Shown here piece by piece: positions 55,796 through 64,000 of a DNA stretch of 64,000 nucleotides (within the stretch, counting starts at the first letter, position 1; every line of letters begins with the position of its first letter). Where the stretch lies: NCBI GenBank assembly GCA_018105865.1, contig CM030840.1, positions 8,376,006-8,440,005 on the forward strand, read 5' to 3'. Made by a program: the position numbers and the translations under genes. The notes beneath the pieces are model-generated. The model did not search any database. It was not told the DNA's origin and saw nothing but the letters and a program-made list of their open reading frames with translations. Origin of the DNA: Metaphire vulgaris. Taxonomy: Eukaryota; Annelida; Clitellata; Crassiclitellata; Megascolecidae.

Positions 55796-57424
55796 GACAT
55801 CGTATGGTCTGACTGGTCGCTCTCTACTCTGGATCACGAACTATCTCACAGACAGCACAAACTATCTCACAGACAGCACAAACTATCTCACAGACAGGAC
55901 GCAGTCGGTCTGGCATAATGGCCACATGTCGATGAGGCATAGTGTTTGTTCTGGTGTCCCGCAAGGGTCTGTCCTGGGCCCATTGCTCTTCATCCTGTAC
56001 ATGGCAGATATGAGGGCAGTCATCAGGACCTTCGGGCTGACATCGCATAGCTATGCCGATGACGGGCAGATATATTTGTCCTGCCTGCCGGATGATATGG
56101 ATGAACTTTACAAGCGGTTTATGCAATGCATATCAGCTGTTACTAAGTGGACAGAAGAGAACTACCTTGCCCTAAATCCAGCCATGACAGAACTCTTATG
56201 GATGTGTACCCCCAGAAGAAAGAGCCTAATACAGTGGTTCCCAAACGGTGGTACGCGTACCCCCGGCAGTACGAAATGGACTTCCTAGGGGGTGCGCGGC
56301 GGAAAGTGGAAAGTCAGTGGAATTCTTATGTTTGATAGTAACAAATTTCACAATATTTGCAAAAGTTCTAAAAAAATTATTATTGGATTTGATTTTCTCA
56401 AACTGCAGTGACAGATGTAGACCTTTTGGACTCCTGTAACCCGTCACCCCTCGCTATAAGTTTAAAGTTTAACCTGTCCTATCCCCTTGTGGTATTGGAC
56501 TCTTCCTTGGTCAGCGCGGCAAATTCAAAAATCGGGGATCAAAGACGCAGCCAAGATTGTCGAAACTGGCCGATGAGATGCAACCTCATCCGTCTCATTG
56601 ATTCATTTTATTGTTTTCATTTGACCGATAGGTTATGCAAGTTTAACTTTGAATGTTACAAGTGCGATATTTGTATCCTAATAAGCTTTAATAAAACCTA
56701 GTAGGTCTAGTAACTAGTTAATCATTAATGATTATGGCTAATGCAGTCCAATTACATGTAGGTTTGAAGACATTATTAAATTTCATGATTTAGATACCAT
56801 GTTTATGCTTTTAAAAATCGAAAGTGTGCTTCCTTAAATTTACTTTGAAAATTAGGGGTACCGTATTTTCGCGCGTACTGCCCGCGGGCTATGCGATTTT
56901 TTACAAACAAAAATGCCAGGTGCGGGCAATGCGGAGGTGCGGGCAATCTGATTCAAATTCTACAGAAATTGTGTCAACAGAATGCAGCTCTTTCCAATTC
57001 ATCTCCTCATACCCTTCCCACCCATTTCCATCCCCCTACTGCTTCACCAATTACTCATACCCATGGTGCTCAAGGGGCAAATGAACTCAAGAAGGCATTG
57101 TTGTATCTCCCAATACAGCAATTTCATGCATGACTGATTCTTTTTGGTGGAAGCAAGTCCCAACAAAGCCCAATAAAGCCCCGGGCAAAGGCAGGTGGGT
57201 TGTGACAGATGACCTGATCACCTTTAGTGGTACTAACCTGATGTGTCCTTGTAAGTCTTTCCTTATGCAAAGTTTCCAATTAAAAATTAAGTGACAGTGA
57301 AAAAAGATGTTCCACATTTAGTTGTAAGGCAAAATGTTTCAAATAATTAGTTTTAGTTTAAATGTACGGTATACCGAGTATGTCCGTTGGTATATTTCGT
57401 GAAAGTATGTCCGCAATGAGCATC

Positions 57425-58680
57425 TTAAGAATTGTCATTTGCAGCAGCATTGTCATCAGAGTCATTTGTGAATCCATCGAAGCTGGAGTCATATTCACTG
57501 TCCTCAGAAAATGATGGATCATCATCTACGTCATCTTCATCATCCATGTCATCACTTTCTGATGAGGTCGCTGCAGTGTCGACTCCAAGTAAAAGTCCAG
57601 CCTTTCTGAATCCGTTTTGAATTGTTTCAGGATTAATCTGTCTCCATGCCGTTAAAATCCATTGACAGACTTCAATGTATGTTGCACGTCTTTGCTTGCC
57701 AGCAGGTGTGAACGTGTGCACCCCTTCTCTCATCCATTTTTCCCACTCATTTCGAATGTGGCATTTGAAAGGATGATTAACGGCTATGTCCAGGGGTTGT
57801 AATTTGCACGTCAAACCTCCTGGTATCACTGCAATGTGTGCTCCTGTGCTATTGATATGCTTATGAACAGATGCTTCCTTATGTGCTGCCATTGCATCAA
57901 ATATAAGCAATGACTTCTCCTGAAAGAACCCACCTCGACGAGCAGCATTTATCAATCCATTCCTTCATAACTTCATTATTCATCCATCCTTTCTTGTTGC
58001 ACACTACAACCACACCAGATGGCAATGTTTCCCGAGGCATGGTCACTCGTTTGAAGATGACCATTGGTGGTAGTTTATCACCAGCAGTGGAACAACCAAG
58101 AACAACGGTGAAGCAAGTGCGTTCGTGGTCCTGTTGTGGTCACAGCTACGGTTTTTGAGCCACTGTCAGCAACAGTACGAGTTGCTGGGGATGTCAAATG
58201 ACATCGGCACTCGTCCATATTATAGACATTTGAAGGTGTCAAATTTTGATTTTCAATGTCTTTCTTCACAAACTCTTGAAAATCAGATAGTTTAGTTTCC
58301 CAGTCATTTGGCAGTTTCTGACCAACAGTTGTGGACGGGCACGAACTGACAATTGATTCCGCTTCATGAATTTAAAACCCAGTTAACTCCACCACCAAAA
58401 TCGTCTATTTTCATCTCTGTGGCCATGAGTTTTGCTTTCATTTTTATAGCCACAGTAGATATTGCCCTGTTGCTGTCGCGCTGTGATCTAACCCACGCAG
58501 CCAGGTTAGTCTCTAAATGTGGCCATCTAACCAGACCCGTTCGACGTGCTCGCTTTTGTGGACTCATCTTCTTCAGATTAGGAATATCTTTACGCCATTG
58601 CCGTACAGACTTTTCATCAATGCCAAATTCTTTAGCAATGGCACGATTGCCTTTTGCTATAGCCAGTTCACACACTTTAG
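57425..58680 (-). pseudogene. Pogo/Tigger-type DDE transposase, frameshifted
   Basis: The N-terminal frame (58675-58364) has a helix-turn-helix region ('NRAIAKEFGIDEKSVRQWRK') and a CENP-B-like part ('AAWVRSQRDSNRAISTVAIK'). The middle (58269-58078) has the first catalytic Asp in 'VYNMDECRCHL' and 'RTVADSGSKTVAVTTTG', then 'LPPMVIFKR' and 'GWMNNEVMKEWIDK'. The last frame (57955-57425) has the second Asp in 'LLIFDAMAAHKE' and the third in 'GGLTCKLQPLDIAVNHPFK', then an acidic Asp/Ser tail. At least three frameshifts break it. The three catalytic aspartates remain. Confidence 0.9.
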
Positions 58681-59269
58681 CTTAAAATCAGCCGTGTTTT
58701 GGCGGCATTCTAATCAACAGAGCATAAATTTATAAAACGTCTGATTCACACAACTGACAATTCGAATTGTTGACACAGATTTGAGCCTGTGTTCTTAGAG
58801 AGCACCAGGAAGGTATCTGCTTATCTGATGCCAACGGTATCACATTCCGTTGGTTGCCACAGCTGTCAGGAATGTTTGCAGCTACCCTGAGCCTTGTACC
58901 AGCATGATCCAGTGACGCAGCATGGGCTGGCGCCCCCCCCCCCCGGGCCGGAAGAGCCGGGTGAGAAGCAAAACAAAAGGTACCCGTTAATCGGCACTAG
59001 CGCTTCTCTGGCATACCTTAGCTTTGTCGAAACTGTGGGAGGAGACCATTAGCATCGCCACGGGGGAGGAAATCGGGGCAACTGCCCCCCAACCTGCCCC
59101 AGACCACCTACCAGATCCGCCTCGTACGAATCACCCTCCCGCCCCTTCCTATGCCACTGGCATGGCCATGATGGCCCTGCTCACTCTACCGGTCATGGAG
59201 TAACATCACCAGTACCATAGACATTGTTGTAAGATCCTCTCTGGAAAGGAATTTGATTCTTCTCTCTTA

Positions 59270-59671
59270 GGGGCCGTCCATAAATGACATCACGAGATTT
59301 TGGCAGATTTTTTACCCCCACTCGTCACACGCCGTCACAAAAAGTCAGACCCCTCAAATATGACGTCACAACACGTTGACCCCTCTTGTCATCTTTCCAA
59401 TGTCAAAATTAACGTTTCGTTTGAAAATATTAATTATAATTATTATACCCCCGTTAGTTGAAACAATATTCAGAAACTTTTTCAAATTCTTTTTTTTAAG
59501 TGTATAATAATTTATAACTGAAATAAGTTTAATTTTGTGGTAACATGACATTGCGGTATTAATAAAAAATATTTAGTATTATGTGACGTCACATTTCTGC
59601 ACCCCGATCGTCACACATCGTCACAAATGTTTGAACCCCCAACATGTGTGACATCATTTATGGATGACCCC
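59270..59671. mobile_element. MITE with GGGGCCGTCCATAAATGA ends
   Basis: TTA on both sides (59267-59269, 59672-59674), inverted ends GGGGCCGTCCATAAATGA and, from the right, GGGGTCATCCATAAATGA, and internal TGACGTCACA words. It lies inside the pogo element. The superfamily is uncertain; elements with such ends are common in animals. Confidence 0.85.
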
Positions 59672-60560
59672 TTAGTACCAGTAGGTAGTTGAAATTGTAT
59701 ATTGTTTGCTTACTTACTTATTAAAGTGGTTGGAATCGCTAGGTGACTGTTGGAGTGAGGGGCTTCACTCTCTTCCGGTTATGTCGAGCTTATGGTTTTA
59801 CGTGTGAATTAAATAGTACCCCGGTATATTAAATCGACGAATTTCTATTTCTTTTCACAACATTGTGCTGCGAGCCTTCAACAACATGCAGTGGCATAAC
59901 TACCGGGTACATACAGAGTCCGAGCAGCTGACCAACCGCAGGCATCTGACTAACCCCAGGCAGCTGACCACCCCCGGGCAGCTGACGCCCGTCTAGAGGT
60001 ACCCAGTACACTGATGGCATTTCGGATACAAAGAAAGTACAAGGTACAGAAATGCCAGATACACTTAAGGCTACCATGATTGGTCTGCACAGGGACAAGA
60101 CTCTCCGCCCACCTCGCCCGGTCAACCCTCTCCCGCCCGTGATGCCGATCCGTCCCGCCCCAATGCTTTTGTCTCCAATCCCCGCCTCGGGCCGCCTGTC
60201 ACCGTGAATGAGAAGGTGCGGGCAATGGGAGGGTGCGGACAATGGGAGGGTGCGGGCTATGCGAAGGTGCGGGCTTTCTGATTCATATTTTACAGGATGT
60301 ATATTTTTTGCGGGCTATCCGCGGGTGCGGACTATCCGCGGGGTGCGGGCAGTATGCGCGAAAATACGGTACACGGATTTTCGAAAAATGTCTGAAGGGG
60401 TACGCCGACCGAAAAAGTTTTGGAACCACTGGCCTAATAAGTCATGAATCCTTCAAAGTGGGTGATGTGACCATCGTTCCCTCTGATAGCCTACGGCTCC
60501 TGTGGTTACACTTGGATGAGACTCTGTCATTTGATGCCCATATAAACAACCTGATTCGTT

Positions 60561-63500
60561 GATGTCACTATCATCACTAACTCAAGCCATTTTGCAAAGC
60601 CCTCTTGCAACTGTTCCTGAAAATTGTGGAGTAGATGAGATGTTTAGTCTTTACAATGATACACTATGGAATATTGCTGATCATTTTGCCCCTGCACATA
60701 TTATTTGATCAAACCGTCAACCAATTTCAGCATGGTTCGACAATGAATGTCAAACTGCTCGAAGAACTTGTCGCCGCTTAGAGCGTAAATACAAGAAAAC
60801 CCGCGATCAGGCAGATCTAAACAAATGGGTAATTAACTTGAGAAACAAATTTGATCTTCTACGAAGGAAGAAAGATGAATACTGGAAATGGAAAATTTTA
60901 AATGAAGGTCACTCAAGCTCAAAGCTATGGAGATCTCTCTCTCTCTCTCTCAACTTCTCGGAAGTAAAGCAACCCATGTAAAATCGACTGAGAACCTTAA
61001 TGCCGAATCTTTTGCAGAATTCTTTCAGGCTAAAGTTCAAATGATCAGAAATGACCTTGAAAACTCGCCTTCTCCAACTATACACAGGATATTCTCTGCC
61101 AAAGAACTGTCAGTGTTCACACCTGTATCTGAAGATGAAATTCGTAAGATAATAATGGAATCACCGACCAAATCAAATCCGCTGGATCCGATTCCGACTT
61201 CCATACTGAAGGAGCTCCTTAACTCCATTATTAAATTTATCACTTTCATGGTTAACGCCTCACTAGACAAAGCGCATCTCTCATTGTCCACGAAAACATC
61301 GATCATCTACCCGCGGCTGAAAAACATAACTTGGATCCGAACGTTCTCTCAAATTACAGACCAATATCTAATTTATCATTCATTTCCAAGACCATTGAAA
61401 AATTGCTGCAAATAGAGTTCACTCTCACCTGACGAAACATGAACTTTTTCCAAAGCAGCAGTCAGCCTATCGCAAATATCATTTGACCGAAACTGCACTC
61501 CTTCACATTCTCTCTGACATCTTCAATGCAGCAGACAAGGGAGAAGTGACAACGATGCTGCTATTGGATCTGTCTGCGGCGTTCGACTGCATCAGTCATC
61601 AAATTCTTATCGCCAGGCTAGAAAAGAGATTCGGTATTAGTGGAAATTAGAGAGTGACAGGGTAACGGTTACCGCGGGAAATCCGCGGTAACTGCGGTAA
61701 TTACCGCGGTAGTGTGGACAATTTGGCCAAAAAGTGCGGTGTTACCGCGGTAACGGGTTCTTGTCACACGGTAATACCGCAGGAACGGGGACATTTACTA
61801 TGGTAATACCGCGGTGACGGTATCGTTATTATCAAGTTCTTGATGATAATAATAATATTGATGACGTTGTGCAGGCATTCTTGTTTTTCTGCATGGAGAG
61901 TATTTAGTAACCCTGTAGGTTATTCTTTAAGTAGGTATTGGTGCAATTAATACACGGTACTGGAGCAGCCGACTGCCTTAGCAATCTGCCGGAAGTACTG
62001 TCTTGCACAGTACTTCCTTTTCCTGTGTCCCATTTAACTTTTATTGTCTTGGGCACATGGCTTGTTATTTTTCATCACTCGAAGTTATAAATGGAAAAAT
62101 GCACATCGGTAAATTGATTAAAAGTAAAAGTAAATGAATGTCCTTTTTAACGTATAACTGAGTGAGTGAGTTGTGGCCACACTACAAGAAGGTTGCACAA
62201 TGGAGTGCTGATGCTGTTTGTTAATCTTTTTTGTTCGCAGACTTCAAACTTTAATTATATTACCATTTAACAGTCGAAACATGATGCTAGCATTTTGAGG
62301 CAAAAACATAGTAACATATAGCGATAAGTGTTTTTGTTAACGTATGCTAACAGCTTACTGTGGGGACAATGAGGGAACGGAAAAGGCTGGTGCGGGGATG
62401 GGGAGGGGATGGGGACAAATGCTGCGGGGATGGGGTGGGGACGGAGAGAAGCGATGCGAGGACGGGTGGGGACGGGGAGAAATGTTTGGGTGCAGGGTGG
62501 GGATGGGGATAAAAAGCTGTCCCTGTGTCACTCTCTAGTGGAAATTCATTAAACTGGTTAATATCGTATTTAACTGATCGAACATCAAAAACTATCTATG
62601 ACACTACTTCATCCAGTCCTAGAAATATGTTATACGGTGTCCCACAGGGCTCGATCCTGGGTCCGTTGCTGTTTGTTTTGTTTGTTAGCGAGCTCGAAGA
62701 TGTCATTCGATGTCATTGTCTGAATTTTCATTTCTATGCAGATAATATACAGCTGTACTGCTCACATAGTACTGAAGCCACGGATGCAGCCGCAGATAGG
62801 CTCACTGCTTGCACATTGGACATTGAAAAGTGGCTCCGTATGAATTTGCTCAAGCTTAATCCGCAGAAATCCGAATTGATCTGCTTTAGAAGAAAGTCAC
62901 ATCTTGAGAAATTAAACTTCGCCAGTATCAATATTGGATCAGTGGAAATTTTTAGATCGAAGCTAATTCGCAACCTTGGGGTCTTACTGGATGAAAACTT
63001 AACAATGACACAACACATCTCTCACCTTGTCTCAGCGTGTGTTTTTTAACTAAGAAATTTAAAAATAGTAGTTTCTTCACTGTAAATGGAAATTGCAGAA
63101 ACATTGGTGCATGCATGGATCAGTACTAGACTTGACTACTGCAACAGTCTGCTTTTTGAAATCACTGAAGCACAAATAAAGCGTCTTCAAGTGGTCCAAA
63201 ACTCGGCAGCTAGACTAATCACTGGAACTAGATACCAACATATTACTCCAATCCTGCATGAGCTACATTGGCTCCCAATAAAGAAGAGGATAAACTATAA
63301 ACTCATCTCCATTGTTGACAAATGGTTACGTCAAGAATCTCCGAAATACCTAACCGAGGACTGTAAACTCCTCTGCACGACAAATCGGTGCTCACGGCTG
63401 TGATCTGACGATACTCGGAAGCTGGTCTCCCATCGGACTTCCACCAAAATGGGTGATCGTCCTTCCTCCAGTTCTATGGGATACATCTGTATCCCGAACT

Positions 63501-63581
63501 GTTTTTCTATTACAGCTTAAGACATTTATGTTTGATTGAATCTGCAGCGGTGCTTTGGTGTCACAAAGCGCCACAGAAATT

Positions 63582-63582
<1 letters not shown>
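60561..63582 (+). pseudogene. CR1/L2-like LINE, linker to C-terminus, split by a hAT
   Basis: The linker and RT start (60927-61415) have 'DEIRKIIMESPTKSNPLDPI' and 'KTSIIYPRLK'; then 'SAYRKYHLTETALL' and 'LLLDLSAAFDCISHQIL' in another frame (61430-61647). After the hAT at 61648-62537 the RT continues: 'GVPQGSILGPLLF', then YADNIQLY where YADD is expected. The C-terminus ('LVHAWISTRLDYCNSLLFEI', 'HITPILHELHWLPIKKRINY') runs to 63403, with a UTR and a CTAA tail (63583-63610). It is dead through the active-site change, several frameshifts and the insertion. Confidence 0.88.
61648..62537. mobile_element. Non-autonomous hAT (TAGAGAGTGACAGGG)
   Basis: An 8-bp target-site duplication GTGGAAAT (61640-61647 and 62538-62545) flanks ends TAGAGAGTGACAGGG and CCCTGTGTCACTCTCTA. 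Behind the left end lies a run of GGTAACCGCGGTAA words, behind the right end GATGGGGACGGGG words. It has no transposase and splits the RT domain of the surrounding LINE. Confidence 0.93.

Positions 63583-63610
<28 letters not shown>
63583..63610 (+). repeat. CTAA microsatellite, LINE tail
   Basis: Seven CTAA units end the LINE at 60561-63582. Confidence 0.9.
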
Positions 63611-63612
<2 letters not shown>

Positions 63613-63619
63613 CAACTGT

Positions 63620-63933
63620 GGAGAATCAGAATGGTCCGTCTCTACCTACCAGTTACTGCAGTGGTCCAACTTGTTCGAGCCTTTGTGCTGGCGAGGATGG
63701 ACTACTGCAATAGTGTGCTACTGGGTCTCCCGGACACTAAGTTGAGTCGCCTGCAGTCTGTACTAAACCTCGCTGCACGGATCGTCTTTGGTTGTCGCTG
63801 GACTGACCACATTACACCACTATTCAGAGATCGTCTCCACTGGCTTTGGGTCCCGGAGCGGATAATATACAAGCGCTGCTGGTTGACTTTTCGGGTGCTA
63901 CACGACCCGTACTGCCCAGACTATTTGGTCACA
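63620..63933 (+). pseudogene. CR1-like LINE (family A), RT C-terminal fragment
   Basis: 'RAFVLARMDYCNSVLLGLPD', 'LQSVLNLAARIVFGCRWTDH' and 'LHWLWVPERIIYKRCWLTFR' form the RT thumb region, very close to the fragment at 449. It is interrupted at 63934 by another element. Confidence 0.85.
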
Positions 63934-64000
63934 CAGCGTTGTCCAACCTTCATGCTATTGCGGGCCGCAAAAAAAAGCGTAGACCCTTGGCGGGCCAAGC
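63934..64000 (+). mobile_element. Start of a hAT-like element, cut by window edge
   Basis: 'CAGCGTTGTCCAACCTTCAT' and 'GCGGGCCGC' look like a hAT left end interrupting the LINE. The right end is outside the window, so this is tentative. Confidence 0.5.

Larger units (their letters stand above)
56861..60369 (-). mobile_element. Pogo/Tigger-type transposon, nearly full length
   Basis: TA is duplicated (56859-56860, 60370-60371). Ends CCGTATTTTCGCGCGTACTG and, from the right, CCGTATTTTCGCGCATACTG are inverted repeats. Subterminal GGTGCGGGCTATGCG words occur on both sides (56885-56955 and 60214-60345). It carries a DDE transposase on the minus strand (57425-58680). The paralogous hAT at 41300-41340 shows the target without it. 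Confidence 0.92.
56232..60431. mobile_element. Non-autonomous hAT, split by a pogo element
   Basis: A perfect 8-bp target-site duplication GCCTAATA (56224-56231 and 60432-60439) flanks ends CAGTGGTTCCCAAACGGTGG and TTTTGGAACCACTG. Without the pogo insertion it is about 690 bp. Parts of its right half match the paralogue at 41300-41384. No transposase of its own. Confidence 0.93.
55796..60560 (+). pseudogene. CR1-like LINE (family A), split by nested transposons
   Basis: The first part (55796-56231) has 'ETSYGLTGRSLLWITNYLTD', 'RTQSVWHNGHM', 'GVPQGSVLGPLLFILY', 'SYADDGQIYLSCL' and 'YLALNPAMTELLWMCTPRRK'. The second part (60440-60560) continues with 'SFKVGDVTIVPSDSLRLLWL' and 'HLDETLSFDAHINN'. 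Between them lies a hAT (56232-60431) that contains a pogo element. Removing the hAT and one GCCTAATA restores the LINE order. A 21-base unit is present three times at 55840-55900 (NYLTDST repeated). Both ends of the LINE are truncated. Confidence 0.88.

Noticed and set aside
48063..64000. Further PRODH exons (barrel segment with DAEQTYFQP)
   Set aside because: I looked for this and neighbouring motifs on the plus strand by eye and saw none; the next exon is probably beyond the window.

Overview
The window is nuclear DNA of an animal: spliced exons with GT..AG introns, TTAGGG-type arrays, long microsatellites and a dense mix of CR1/L2-, RTE- and jockey-type LINEs, hAT, pogo, mariner-like and piggyBac-type DNA transposons and Helitrons. 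This repeat mix suggests a marine invertebrate or basal deuterostome, but I cannot name the species. Nothing bacterial or viral was seen.

The only host gene I can support is PRODH (mitochondrial proline dehydrogenase, plus strand). Four internal exons (1133-1197, 16674-16846, 41514-41595, 47970-48062; 413 coding bases) have flanking AG and GT, compatible phases and, when joined, the order of known PRODH proteins. The introns are 15,476, 24,667 and 6,374 bp, and a last one runs beyond the right edge. Almost everything else in the window is intronic transposon debris.

Layout. 1-10 kb: CR1 ends, two hAT elements, several TTAA-flanked piggyBac-type MITEs and the first foldback element. 9.5-15 kb: paired hAT MITEs around a BED-finger exon, a CR1 inside one MITE, and a Helitron with a visible empty site. 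17-29 kb: a 1.25-kb palindrome, a nearly complete CR1-like LINE cut by a piggyBac-type MITE, a hAT element, and an RTE with a 5-prime inversion. 29-38 kb: a mariner remnant, then a 5.9-kb foldback element with a TTAGGG-like core filled by four LINE pieces and a Helitron. 38-48 kb: an RTE LINE, degraded LINEs and two PRODH exons. 48-56 kb: a jockey-type LINE interrupted by a foldback element and a CR1. 56-64 kb: a LINE split by a hAT that is itself split by a pogo/Tigger element, then another LINE split by a hAT.

The most novel signal is a set of four foldback transposons (8274-8714, 18035-19283, 31802-37669, 49511-50022). Each has a perfect 9-bp target-site duplication and inverted arms made of a short tandem word that differs between elements. 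Two of them share an identical 15-base terminus. Many target-site duplications and empty sites can be read directly, so the order of insertions can be reconstructed at several loci.
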